Positions 48,219 through 57,373 of a stretch of DNA of 63,073 nt are shown here, one piece after another. The stretch comes from Alteribacillus sp. YIM 98480 (lineage in GTDB: Bacteria; Bacillota; Bacilli; Bacillales; Marinococcaceae), in assembly GCF_009765375.1 (NCBI RefSeq), contig NZ_VTOK01000010.1, positions 127,346 to 190,418 of the forward strand, in the 5' to 3' direction. Each line of letters opens with the position of its first letter. Positions within the stretch are counted from its first letter, which is position 1. The notes beneath the pieces are model-generated. The model did not search any database and was not told the DNA's origin. It saw only the letters and a program-made list of their open reading frames with translations. The translations under genes were made by a program, and so were the position numbers.

Positions 48219-49196
48219 TTATATCATCATTTCTTTTACTGCGTCCATAATTGTGTCTACTTGTGGGACTGCTTTCCTTTCAAGCTCCGGATTATATGGT
48301 ATAGGAACTTCTTCACCACCAAGCCTCATAATTGGAGCGTCCAAGTAATCAAAAACATCACTTTCAGCAATCACGCTAGCAATCTCTGCTCCATATCCAG
48401 AACGTTTTACAGCTTCATAAACTATTAATACTCGTCCAGTCTTTTTCACAGAATGTAAAATAGTATCTTTGTCAAGCGGTACTAGTGTACGCGGATCTAC
48501 TACTTCAATATTAACACCTTCTTTGCTTAACAACTCTGCTGCTTTTAGCGACCTTTGAACCATAATACCTGTAGCTACAATTGTCAGATCCTTACCTTCC
48601 TTTTTAGTCTCCGCCTTTCCAAGTGGAATGGTGTAAGATTCTTCGGGTACTCCCTCTCTAGTTCCATAAAGTAATTTATGTTCGTAAAACATGACTGGAT
48701 TGTCCTCATCAATGGCAGCTTTCAACAATCCCTTGGCATCATAAGGAGAAGAAGGTTGAACTACTTTTAAACCAGGGATATGTGTCATCCACGCTTCAAG
48801 ACTTTGTGAATGCTGAGCAGCAAAACCAGCTCCAGAACCACCTGGTGTTCGTACAACAATTGGTACTTTACCTTTTCCGCCAAACATATATCGTAACTTA
48901 GCCGCTTGGTTTGCGATATTATCGGTAGCTATGGTAATAAAATCAGAAAATTGAAGTTCTAAAATTGGCCTCATGCCAGTAACCGCTGCCCCAATAACAC
49001 AACCACTAATAGCTGACTCAGAAATAGGAGTGTTACGTACTCTCTCAGGTCCAAATTCCTCAAACATTCCATTGGTTACACCAAATGCTCCACCGTAGAT
49101 CCCAATATCCTCACCCATAATAAAAACATCATCATTTTCTTTCATCTCTTGTATCATAGCTTCTTTCACGGCTTCTAGATAAGTGATTTCCCTCAC
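48219..49196 (-). CDS. Thiamine-diphosphate dehydrogenase E1 beta subunit (acetoin dehydrogenase type)
   Basis: A 325-residue E1 beta subunit. Signature segments: [14 protein letters not shown], the P-I-S-E-S motif [39 protein letters not shown] (given in part as [12 protein letters not shown]), the HSQSLEAW active-site loop and [17 protein letters not shown] 49196 follows GAGGTG; an ATG at 49232 overlaps the E1 alpha gene and lacks a site. With E1 alpha it decarboxylates a 2-oxo acid or cleaves an acetoin-like ketol. Confidence 0.9.
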   Translation of the reverse strand: MREITYLEAVKEAMIQEMKENDDVFIMGEDIGIYGGAFGVTNGMFEEFGPERVRNTPISESAISGCVIGAAVTGMRPILELQFSDFITIATDNIANQAAKLRYMFGGKGKVPIVVRTPGGSGAGFAAQHSQSLEAWMTHIPGLKVVQPSSPYDAKGLLKAAIDEDNPVMFYEHKLLYGTREGVPEESYTIPLGKAETKKEGKDLTIVATGIMVQRSLKAAELLSKEGVNIEVVDPRTLVPLDKDTILHSVKKTGRVLIVYEAVKRSGYGAEIASVIAESDVFDYLDAPIMRLGGEEVPIPYNPELERKAVPQVDTIMDAVKEMMI

Positions 49197-49224
49197 AGAT
49201 TGCACCTCGTTTCTTTTATAGTTT

Positions 49225-50196
49225 TTAAGCATAAATGTCTTCTTTTAAGGAATTAATTGAAGGTTCTACACTGTCTTCAGCGAACTTGACTGCTTCTTCT
49301 ATTTCTTCTATAACTCTTTTTTTAATGTCCTCTAGTTCCCCATCAGTAAGAATATTGTTTTCTTTTAATTGCTCAATGAACAATGCTATTGGATCACGAT
49401 TATCACGCCACTCTTTTTCTTCTTCACGATCCCGATATTTTCTAGCATCACTTCTTGAGTGTCCCCTCCATCGATATGTTTCAGCTTCTATTAACGTTGG
49501 TCCCTTATTATTTTTAGCATGTTTTATTGCAGTGTCGATTGCATCCGCCACTTCATTTATGTTATTTCCATCTATAGTTATTCCAGGAATGCCATAAGAT
49601 TTTGACCTATCTGCAATTTTTTGAATATTAATCATGTCATCAGTTGAACCTGACATAGCATATTTGTTATTTTCACAAAAGAAAATTACAGGAAGATTCC
49701 AAATTGATGCTAAGTTAAGTGCTTCATGAAAAGCTCCTTCATTAGTCGCTCCATCACCAAAGAAACAACAAACCACATATCCAAGATTTTTCATATGCGA
49801 AGTTAATGCTGCACCAACTGCAATGGGTAGTCCGCCTGCAACAATACCATTAGCACCGAGATTCCCCTTATCAAGATCTGCAATATGCATTGATCCTCCC
49901 TTGCCTTTACAGTACCCGGTTTCTTTTCCTAGTAATTCTGCCATCATTCTATCTACTTTGGTTCCCTTCGCAATACAATGTCCATGGCCTCGATGAGTAC
50001 TTATAATTTTGTCTTGATTATCAAGTAATGAACATACTCCTACTGCTGTTGCTTCTTGTCCAATACAAAGGTGCATTGTGCCATGAATTTTCCCTTGTTG
50101 AAAAAGCTGTTCCACCTTTTCCTCAAAAGAACGGATCAAGATCATCTGATATAAAGTCTTTTTAGGATCTTTTATTGCTTTGCTCAGCCTTGCCAT
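49225..50196 (-). CDS. Thiamine-diphosphate dehydrogenase E1 alpha subunit (acetoin dehydrogenase type)
   Basis: A 323-residue E1 alpha subunit similar to AcoA. The thiamine-diphosphate motif runs from [14 protein letters not shown] to [19 protein letters not shown] and the phosphorylation-loop-like [15 protein letters not shown] are present. It is first in an operon E1a-E1b-E2-E3-ALDH with its own sigma-54 promoter 64 bp upstream, the same logic as the Bacillus acoABCL operon with AcoR. Here the neighbours indicate a substrate different from plain acetoin. Confidence 0.9.
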   Translation of the reverse strand: MARLSKAIKDPKKTLYQMILIRSFEEKVEQLFQQGKIHGTMHLCIGQEATAVGVCSLLDNQDKIISTHRGHGHCIAKGTKVDRMMAELLGKETGYCKGKGGSMHIADLDKGNLGANGIVAGGLPIAVGAALTSHMKNLGYVVCCFFGDGATNEGAFHEALNLASIWNLPVIFFCENNKYAMSGSTDDMINIQKIADRSKSYGIPGITIDGNNINEVADAIDTAIKHAKNNKGPTLIEAETYRWRGHSRSDARKYRDREEEKEWRDNRDPIALFIEQLKENNILTDGELEDIKKRVIEEIEEAVKFAEDSVEPSINSLKEDIYA

Positions 50197-50259
50197 AAAT
50201 ATTTCACCATCCTTTTAAATTTAGGAGTTACCTTGACTGTTTCATTCTTTTCACACTAA

Positions 50260-50275
50260 TGCAAATACCATGCCA
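50260..50275 (-). promoter_or_regulatory. Sigma-54 promoter of the E1-E2-E3-ALDH operon
   Basis: On the minus strand TGGCAT-GGTAT-TTGCA is a full -24/-12 match, ending 63 bp before the E1 alpha start. Confidence 0.87.
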
Positions 50276-50592
50276 TTTTCATTCAAAACAAATATTAGCG
50301 GTACATCAGCGTAAAATTTAAGAAATTTAGCTAGTAATAAAAACGCTAAAAAAATAAACAATTTTGAGTTAATGCTCAGTAAAGAGACGCCTTTATAAAA
50401 AGAACTAAAAGATATAAATATCAATTTACAACTATAAGTTAACCCTATTATTCATTAATTTAAATAATAAAATTTTAGACTATAAATTATTCCATTCCTA
50501 ATAAATGACTAATAAACGGATAGATTTTTCTGGGTAAACCCTTGAAGAAAGAGTTATTTGTTTTTGTAAAATTACCTCAATATCTTTTTTGA
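50276..50592. other. Divergent control region between E1 alpha and the cyclase gene
   Basis: About 300 AT-rich bases separate the two sigma-54 promoters. TTAGC/GCTAA half sites occur at about 50301-50360, for example TTTAGC and GCTAAA 13 bases apart, echoing the inverted repeat at 40752-40770. No gene is seen. Confidence 0.45.
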
Positions 50593-50608
50593 TGGCACGA
50601 CATTTGCA
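50593..50608 (+). promoter_or_regulatory. Sigma-54 promoter of the cyclase gene
   Basis: TGGCAC-GACAT-TTGCA is a full consensus -24/-12 element, 60 bp before the start codon at 50669. Confidence 0.88.
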
Positions 50609-50668
50609 TAAAATTAGTATGACAGAACCCATTAAACAAAAATTAAATAAATAGGAGGTATTACAAAA

Positions 50669-51469
50669 ATGGGGAAATTAAAACTAGTAGATCTCAGTCA
50701 CCCTTTTGGTGATAAAGCACCTTTATGGCCATATTTTGATGACGTAAAAATTGAAAGAAAGCATTATCATGCAAAAGCTGGAGTTCTTTCACAAAAAATA
50801 ACTACAGTGATGCATTGTACTACACACGCTGATTCCCCTGCTCATGTTATAGAAGGAACTGAATATACTCATGAAGTACCTTTAGACAAGTACTATGGAA
50901 CCGGTGTTGTGGTAGATATCCCAAAGGGGAAATGGGAAAAAATAACGGCAAAAGACTTAGAGAATGCAACCCCTAAGATTCAAAAAGACGATATTGTTAT
51001 TATCCATACCGGTTGGCATAGACATTGGGGAGACAACCGAACGTACTTTGCTTATTCCCCAGGACTTACTCAAGAATCTGCTCAATGGTTAGTCGACAAA
51101 GGCGTAAAGGCAGTAGGGGTTGATCAACAGGCGTTAGATCATCCAATGGGTACGCCAATTGCTCCGCATGGCACTGGTCCATTGATACCTCAAGTTGTCA
51201 AAGAATATAAAGAGGAATTTGGAAGAGATGTTCTTGAAGATTTTCCAGACTGGGAACCTGCACATCGTGTTCTGTTAGGAAACGGTGTAATGGGATGGGA
51301 AAACGTCGGTGGAGATATTGAAATGGTTGTAGGTAAACGAGTTACAATAGCTGGTTTTCCAATAAGATGGCATATGGGTGATGGTTCAATCGTAAGACTC
51401 GTAGCATTAGTAGACGAAAATGAGATCAATGATGTTCCTTCAAGGGTCTATAAATATGGAACACAATAA
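50669..51469 (+). CDS. Cyclase-family (kynurenine formamidase-like) metal hydrolase
   Basis: A 266-residue metal-dependent hydrolase of the cyclase superfamily. The metal motif is MHCTTHADSPAH, the family HxGTHxDxPxH with Cys-Thr in place of Gly-Thr. DIVIIHTGW, VGVDQQALDHP and a distal His in PIAPHGTG are also conserved. Known members hydrolyse formamides, isatin, or C-C bonds in cyclic 1,3-diketones. A ring-opening or C-C hydrolysis step is the best guess. TAGGAGGT precedes ATG. It has a sigma-54 promoter, and the importer genes follow 272 bp downstream. Confidence 0.85.
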   Translation: MGKLKLVDLSHPFGDKAPLWPYFDDVKIERKHYHAKAGVLSQKITTVMHCTTHADSPAHVIEGTEYTHEVPLDKYYGTGVVVDIPKGKWEKITAKDLENATPKIQKDDIVIIHTGWHRHWGDNRTYFAYSPGLTQESAQWLVDKGVKAVGVDQQALDHPMGTPIAPHGTGPLIPQVVKEYKEEFGRDVLEDFPDWEPAHRVLLGNGVMGWENVGGDIEMVVGKRVTIAGFPIRWHMGDGSIVRLVALVDENEINDVPSRVYKYGTQ

Positions 51470-51741
51470 TATTTAATCTTTTGACATATCAACATAACAT
51501 GCCCCACACATTTGTAGCTTATTCTGATTATGCGAATTACTAGTAGTTTTTTGATCATATCAATAGCCCTAGTGATAACCACTTTTCATGATATTTTTTA
51601 ACTCTAAATACATTAAGTGCTTATGTCGATACCTAAACAACGTTTCCAAATAAATTAAAGAACTACTAGTATCCTTTTTTAAAAATATTTTTGGCACACA
51701 AAACACACATTATATACATTTAACAAAGGAGGGGATAATGA

Positions 51742-53271
51742 ATGTCATCATTATTGTTTGAAGCAAAAAATTTAACAAAAGGGTTTCCAGGAGTTCAGGC
51801 CCTTTCCAAAGCTAGCTTACAGATACAGGCAGGAGAAATTATCGGGTTAGTAGGCGAAAATGGGGCAGGTAAATCAACTCTATTAAATATAATTTCCGGA
51901 ATTTATAGAGCTGATAATGGAGAAATGTTTATACAAGGAAAAAAATATGAACCCAAAGATTATCAAGATGCTACTAGAAAAGGAGTAGCGAGGGTTTTTC
52001 AAGAATTAGCCCTTGTCCCTAATTTAACTGTTTATGAAAATATCTTTTTATCTCATGAGAGTATTTTTTTAAAAGCAGGGATCTATTTAGATAAAAATAA
52101 AATGATAAAAAAATCCAAAGAAATTTTATCCAAATTAAATTTAGATATAGATCCTAATAAGCCTGTAGATTTTTTTTCTTTTTCAACAAAACAAGCCATT
52201 GAAATTGCGAAAGCCTGTTCAATCTCATCAGAATTATTCAAAGTAGAAACACCTCTAATTTTATTAGACGAACCTACATCATCGTTGTCTCAAAATGAAA
52301 TTAAAGAATTTTACAATATAATTGACAAATTGAAACATACTGCATCCTTTATTTTTGTTTCTCATCGTCTATCAGAAATTCTACAAATTAGCGATATTAT
52401 ATATATCATGAAAGATGGAGAAATAATTAAGCGTATTTCATCAACAGAAGTTAATGAAAAAGAATTACATGAATTAATGGTAGGAAGAGTTCGAGAAGAA
52501 GATTATTATCAAGAAAATAAGCAATTAACTGTTTTTGGGAATCCAGTGCTATCTGTTACAAACCTCTCGAAACGAAATTATTTTGAAAACTTTAATCTAG
52601 AAGTTAAAGAAGGCGAGATAGTTGGTATAGCCGGAGTAATTGGTTCTGGCAAAGCAGAACTAGGAAAAGCATTAGCTGGTACCACAAAAGTTGATACTGG
52701 ATCAATTACTATTAATGAACATGATATTACAAATAAAACCATGGCAGAGGCAATTAAAATGGGGATTGGCTATATACCTGAAGAGCGTAACATTGAAGGT
52801 ATTATTGATAGTTTCCCTATTAGCTGGAATATATCCCTATCTAGTTTAAATGATATTGTTGGTAATAAATTTGGCTTATTAAATTTAAAAAAAGAAAGAG
52901 AAACAGCTAAAAGATATTTAAAAACGTTATCTATTAAAGCTCCTCACGAAAAGATAGATTGCGGAAATTTAAGCGGTGGCAACCAACAAAAAGTAGTATT
53001 ATCAAAATGGTTAATGAGAGATTTAAAATTATTAATATTAGATAATCCTACAAGAGGAATTGATCCAGGCGCAAAGGCCGAAATTTATGAACTGTTAAGG
53101 GACTTAACTAATAATGGAGTGTCAATCATTGTAATATCGGATGAACTTGTAGAATTAATTGGAATATCAAACCGTATTTTAATCATGAAAGACGGAATCT
53201 TAACATCAGAAATGGATTCTAAGGTTAAGAATAAACCTTCAGAAAAACAACTAATTAGTTATATGGTTTAA
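51742..53271 (+). CDS. Ribose-type ABC importer ATPase (two domains)
   Basis: A 509-residue fused ATPase of the RbsA/MglA type. Domain 1 has Walker A GENGAGKST and Walker B LILLDEPTSS, but a degenerate signature (FSFSTKQAIEIAKA). Domain 2 has GVIGSGKAEL in place of a standard Walker A, a canonical signature LSGGNQQKV, and Walker B LLILDNPTRGID with Asn instead of the catalytic Glu. The changes fall on one composite site, so the transporter has one competent and one dead site. AGGAGGGG precedes ATG 51742. It is followed by the permease after 19 bp. Confidence 0.9.
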   Translation: MSSLLFEAKNLTKGFPGVQALSKASLQIQAGEIIGLVGENGAGKSTLLNIISGIYRADNGEMFIQGKKYEPKDYQDATRKGVARVFQELALVPNLTVYENIFLSHESIFLKAGIYLDKNKMIKKSKEILSKLNLDIDPNKPVDFFSFSTKQAIEIAKACSISSELFKVETPLILLDEPTSSLSQNEIKEFYNIIDKLKHTASFIFVSHRLSEILQISDIIYIMKDGEIIKRISSTEVNEKELHELMVGRVREEDYYQENKQLTVFGNPVLSVTNLSKRNYFENFNLEVKEGEIVGIAGVIGSGKAELGKALAGTTKVDTGSITINEHDITNKTMAEAIKMGIGYIPEERNIEGIIDSFPISWNISLSSLNDIVGNKFGLLNLKKERETAKRYLKTLSIKAPHEKIDCGNLSGGNQQKVVLSKWLMRDLKLLILDNPTRGIDPGAKAEIYELLRDLTNNGVSIIVISDELVELIGISNRILIMKDGILTSEMDSKVKNKPSEKQLISYMV

Positions 53272-53290
53272 AAAAAAGGAGGTATTTGTT

Positions 53291-54316
53291 TTGTCTCTAC
53301 AACCCCAAGTTCCAAATGATAATTTTCGTCAACAAAACCCAGAAAAACAAAAAAACAACGATTCTGAATATTCTAAAAAAATGATATTGATGAAATTTCT
53401 ACCACTTATTTCACTAATTATTTTAATTTTATTTTTTTCAATTATAAATAGTCAATTCTTGACTGTTGGAAACTCATTAAATATATTAAGGCAATCTGCA
53501 GTACTATTAGTTGTAGCTTGTGGGATTACTTTCATTTTATTAATGGGAAGTATTGATTTGTCCTTTGGATCAATTATTACTTTAGCCGGTGTTTTAGGAG
53601 CATTAATGATCGTTCACACCGGTATACCAGTTATTTTAAGCATTCTTATTGGAGCGGTTATTGGAGTGTTGTGTGGCTTAATTAATGGATTAATTTTTGC
53701 CATTGGGAAAGTTCCGTCATTTCTGGTAACTTTAGGAACAATGTTTGCACTTGATGGAATTGCACTAATGATAATTGGGGGGAGTCCAGTTCCCGTCAAT
53801 AGTAGTGGTTTTTTAGACCTTACAAGAGGCTCTTTAATACCGGGCATCCCTAATATAATTCTCTGGTCACTTATTATATATCTAATTATGATATTTATTG
53901 GGTTCAAAACAAAGTTTGGAAGATATATGTTTGCCATTGGCGGTGGTGAAACTGTTGCAAAAATGTCAGGCGTCAATATTAGCCGATACAAAATATATGG
54001 ATTTATGGTGTCTGGTTTGTTAGCTGGTATAGCAGGAGTGTTAATGGCATCAAGATTAGGTTCAGCTACTCCACGAATGGGGGAAGATTTATTATTAGAC
54101 GGAATAGCTGCTGTTGTAATAGGGGGAACAGCCCTAACTGGAGGAGTAGGTGGACCTCACAAAACTCTCATTGGTGTTCTGTTAATAGCTGTTCTAGGTA
54201 ATGGAATGAATATTTCTTCAGTTGATCCCTATTTACAAATAGTCATTAAAGGTGTTGTCGTAGTAGCTGCTGTGGCTATTGGGCTTGATCGTAAAAAAAT
54301 AAAAGTGGTTAAATAG
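53291..54316 (+). CDS. Ribose-type ABC importer permease
   Basis: A 341-residue membrane protein of the RbsC/AraH family with about ten hydrophobic segments. Typical features are GSIDLSFGSIITLAGVLGA, IGKVPSFLVTLGTMF and the EAA-like loop GGGETVAKMSGVNISRYK. The TTG start at 53291 has AAAGGAGG seven bases upstream. It completes the importer with the ATPase and the lipoprotein at 37659-38969. Substrate: probably a sugar, polyol or cyclitol. Confidence 0.9.
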   Translation: MSLQPQVPNDNFRQQNPEKQKNNDSEYSKKMILMKFLPLISLIILILFFSIINSQFLTVGNSLNILRQSAVLLVVACGITFILLMGSIDLSFGSIITLAGVLGALMIVHTGIPVILSILIGAVIGVLCGLINGLIFAIGKVPSFLVTLGTMFALDGIALMIIGGSPVPVNSSGFLDLTRGSLIPGIPNIILWSLIIYLIMIFIGFKTKFGRYMFAIGGGETVAKMSGVNISRYKIYGFMVSGLLAGIAGVLMASRLGSATPRMGEDLLLDGIAAVVIGGTALTGGVGGPHKTLIGVLLIAVLGNGMNISSVDPYLQIVIKGVVVVAAVAIGLDRKKIKVVK

Positions 54317-54433
54317 TTACCTTAACTGTCCTTTTTTACTACACTCCAAGTTTAGCTAGTCTTATTTGGTAATGTCTCTATAAAAAAATTATAATCAAGT
54401 ACTTTGAAATTAGTAATTTGAGGAGGATTTTAA

Positions 54434-54628
54434 ATGTCCAAGCATTTAATTGAAATCACTACGTACGGTAATTTTGCTAAGGCTGAAGTATATAAAAATG
54501 AAAAGAACATTGAAAGTGCTGGTGATAAATTAGTTTTGACACAAGAGGCAGCAAAAATGCTTTCTAATAAGCTAGATATTGCCCTTCTGGAATGCTCTAA
54601 CGGTTTATGTTCTTGTCATAAATATTAG
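54434..54628 (+). CDS. Small Cys-containing hypothetical protein
   Basis: A 64-residue protein with a strong ribosome site (GAGGAGG). The body (LIEITTYGNFAKAEVYKNEK) is predicted beta-rich, and the tail CSNGLCSCHKY has three Cys and a His, which could bind a metal or form a disulfide. It follows the permease by 117 bp and ends at a strong terminator, so it may be cotranscribed with the importer. I do not recognise the family. Confidence 0.6.
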   Translation: MSKHLIEITTYGNFAKAEVYKNEKNIESAGDKLVLTQEAAKMLSNKLDIALLECSNGLCSCHKY

Positions 54629-54654
54629 ATGTTAAACCACGAATTGATTCTATT

Positions 54655-54680
54655 GGGGGGGTCTCCCCCCATATTTTTGC
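54655..54680 (+). terminator. G/C-tract terminator
   Basis: GGGGGG pairs with CCCCCC across GTCT and is followed by ATATTTTT. It closes the importer unit. Confidence 0.8.
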
Positions 54681-54714
54681 AAAAAAAATAGTTTCCCTGC
54701 ATTTTTTCTCTTTC

Positions 54715-54729
54715 TATTAGTTATTATCA
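54715..54729. promoter_or_regulatory. Candidate Fur box before fbpB
   Basis: TATTAGT-T-ATTATCA has a perfect right half of the 7-1-7 Fur box (TGATAAT-N-ATTATCA) and four matches of seven in the left half. It sits 28 bp before the FbpB-like start, where Fur control is expected. Confidence 0.35.
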
Positions 54730-54756
54730 GATTGCATAGTTAAAGGAGGAATCGTC

Positions 54757-54894
54757 ATGTACAAAAAAAGAAGAATATCCATGGAAAAACTATTAGAAAC
54801 TAATAAAAAAGAAATATTAAATAATCCATCCATTCTTGAAAAAATTGAAGAAAAGTGGGAGAACAAGAGAATCGATGCAATAAACGAATCCTAA
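54757..54894 (+). CDS. FbpB-family small basic protein
   Basis: A 45-residue basic protein. It has the pattern MYKKRRISMEKLLETNKKEI and ends EKIEEKWENKR, like the Fur-regulated basic protein FbpB, which in Bacillus subtilis assists the small RNA FsrA in iron-sparing repression. AAAGGAGG precedes the ATG. A possible Fur box is just upstream. The gene is short but the family match is clear. Confidence 0.7.
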   Translation: MYKKRRISMEKLLETNKKEILNNPSILEKIEEKWENKRIDAINES

Positions 54895-55004
54895 TACTCG
54901 CCCGATGTTAGCACGTTTCTCAGCTAACAATCATTCTGGGGGTAATGAAAGTACGTGAAAATTACTATTTTCAGCTTCCTCATTCGCAAGTATCAATCAT
55001 CGCA

Positions 55005-55125
55005 AGGAAGCATTGCGATTAACCGGAGGGACTTCAGGGATAGCCTAATAAATTAGAAGCCATTAGGTTTTTGTACTTAGGAATCCCCCACCTCTTAGCA
55101 TAAGCGTAGGTGGGGGTAGTTCAAG
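55005..55125 (+). mobile_element. Solo IS200/IS605 right end, TnpB omega-RNA-like scaffold
   Basis: The stretch contains GATTAACCGGAGGGACTTC, CCTAAT/ATTAGG, TTGTACTTAGGAATCC and the strong stem CCCCCACCT/AGGTGGGGG, ending AGTTCAA. From memory this is the layout of the 3' end of Bacillaceae tnpB elements, where the omega RNA runs through the tnpB tail to the right end. No TnpA or TnpB frame exists here, so it is an orphan end. Any RNA made would carry the bases after 55125 as guide. Confidence 0.55.
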
Positions 55126-55325
55126 TAAAACAGCCTTTCTCAGTAAAATACAGCATCAAAGGAAAAAAATATACCTCTATCAATTGCAGCCGGCCGGAAC
55201 AATCTCCTATATAGTATTAGTACAATTGTTTTTCTAAAAAAAATAAAGATTATAGATAGGAAACATTAATTGTTAGAGCCATAGAATTATATCAGCGTCT
55301 TCTCTTACCAATAACAATTCATAGG
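55126..55325. other. Intergenic, tail of decayed toxin gene
   Basis: The part at 55270-55325 read on the minus strand may hold the frame-shifted C terminus of the toxin gene. The rest is AT-rich without recognised content. Confidence 0.3.
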
Positions 55326-55812
55326 TCACACAACAGATTCTTCTTCATTAACCTCAAATATTAGGATTACTTGATATAAACCGAGTCTTACCCAATACCT
55401 TTTAAAGTCCCACAGGATATGCTTTGCAGTCAAAACAGGCATATATGATAATCGTTTATAAGCATCCAAGTATATCTGTTCCTTAACTTCTGGAGGATAT
55501 GCAAGTATATTACTTAATTCATCAAGGGCAGTTTGTGACCAATAGACATTACTTTTAAACTCCCTGATTTTATGCTGAAGATACTTTATTCCCTGCTCTT
55601 GATCATAAATACGTCCATTTTACGATCTTCCCGACTTTTCTGTACTTGACGGATGAGTTCTTCTTCCTCAGAAAAAAGGTCTAAATCCATTTGATCAATG
55701 GCTTCTCTTTCCCGTTTCATATTTAAATAACCAAAAAGTCATATACCTCAGCCGCATCTTCTTCGTGAATAAAGTCAATCAATCGTTTAAGTTCTTCACG
55801 GTTAACACTCAT
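55326..55812 (-). pseudogene. Decayed toxin-antitoxin pair (RelE/ParE-like toxin)
   Basis: From ATG 55812 (site AAGGCGGTG) the antitoxin part reads MSVNREELKRLIDFIHEED, breaks frame in a T-run, resumes MKREREAIDQMDLDLFSEEE, and breaks again in an A-run before GRIYDQEQGIKYL. The toxin part then reads VYWSQTALDELSNILAYPP, AYKRLSYMPVLTAK and the RelE/ParE-like strand YWVRLGLYQVILIFEV, ending early after EEESVV. At least two single-base losses make both genes inactive as read. Sequencing error is possible for the run-associated ones. Confidence 0.65.
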
Positions 55813-55883
55813 TTTAAAAACACCGCCTTGTTATTTACTAAAACCATTATACCATTGAATGAATCATTTCTAGGAACCTATCC

Positions 55884-56090
55884 TTATTCAATATAATTCC
55901 CCTTTACGAAATCTCTTATTTTCATTTTATCAAAAGTTTCATTAAACCACCTCAAATGCATTAAAGAATGGCCCGATTGTTGAAGATGATTGATGAATAT
56001 CATTTTTCTATTACAGAATATCGTTGTACTGCGCAGTAAATGACTTGGTATTGTATTTGCTTCTTCAGCATAAGCCTCCCGATAATGCAA
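55884..56090 (-). CDS. Possible small hypothetical protein or fragment
   Basis: A 68-codon frame reads HYREAYAEEANTIPSHLLRS in part and ends VKGNYIE. It begins 14 bp after paiB on the same strand from TTG without a good ribosome site. It may be a fragment; no family recognised. Confidence 0.3.
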   Translation of the reverse strand: MHYREAYAEEANTIPSHLLRSTTIFCNRKMIFINHLQQSGHSLMHLRWFNETFDKMKIRDFVKGNYIE

Positions 56091-56103
56091 TGACGTTAAA
56101 TAA

Positions 56104-56715
56104 TTACTTTTTTAGATTTGCCTTCATTAAAGAAGAAATCTGTTGCTCATCTGTATTTGAAATTTGTTCTAGTTGATTAATAACTAGTTCTTGTCGCTGC
56201 AATGAATGATTTTGACTTAACTTAGCTTTCCCTTCAATCTTGTTGATTTTTATTTTGAAACCTTGTACTCCTTTATTCATACCTGAGAGAAACTCAGCAT
56301 CTACATCTTGTAATCTATATGAACTGTCAGGAGCTTCATATTTTAATACCATTTGATATAAGGAATCCATTAATTCATTTTCGTCTTCTAAAAGTTCGAT
56401 TTCTCCATAAACATGGACTGTCACGTAATTCCATGTCGGTACTGCTTTATTTGTCTCATACCAAGATGGGGAGATATAGCAATGAGGTCCATGGAAAATA
56501 GCTAGAACGGTTTGATTTTTGATATCTTTCCACTGCGGATTTGGACGAGCAAAGTGTCCATATAAGTATGTATTCTCCTTGTTCAAAATCAACGGTAAAT
56601 GAGTTGCAAATGGCATTCCATTGTGCCCAGAAAAAAGAGTCGCAAAACTATGTTCTTTCATAATGTCATAAGCCATTGTTTCATCTGTGATCTTAAAATG
56701 TTTTGGAATATACAT
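56104..56715 (-). CDS. paiB: FMN-binding PaiB-family protein
   Basis: A 203-residue PaiB-family protein with a flavin-reductase-like split barrel: [61 protein letters not shown]. In Bacillus subtilis PaiB with PaiA affects sporulation and degradative-enzyme genes. ATG 56715 follows AAAGGTGG. It lies 114 bp downstream of paiA on the same strand, the usual paiAB order. Confidence 0.85.
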   Translation of the reverse strand: MYIPKHFKITDETMAYDIMKEHSFATLFSGHNGMPFATHLPLILNKENTYLYGHFARPNPQWKDIKNQTVLAIFHGPHCYISPSWYETNKAVPTWNYVTVHVYGEIELLEDENELMDSLYQMVLKYEAPDSSYRLQDVDAEFLSGMNKGVQGFKIKINKIEGKAKLSQNHSLQRQELVINQLEQISNTDEQQISSLMKANLKK

Positions 56716-56829
56716 AATAATAATCCACCTTTTTAGAAAAATTTGGCTTATCACCAAGTCTAAATGGGAAGCCTTAGATTTTTTTTATACTTAATCCATC
56801 AAAATTTTATACATTGAAGTGTAAAAAAG

Positions 56830-57348
<519 letters not shown>

Positions 57349-57373
57349 TTAAATATGTCGCTCCTTTATATAA

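Noticed and set aside
51692-51707. Possible fifth sigma-54 promoter (TGGCAC) before the importer ATPase gene
   Set aside because: The -24 part fits but at the -12 place the sequence is ACACA and lacks the invariant GC.
55005-55125. A riboswitch or T-box in the structured stretch at 55 kb
   Set aside because: It is not followed by a gene on that strand and the stem matches transposon right ends better.
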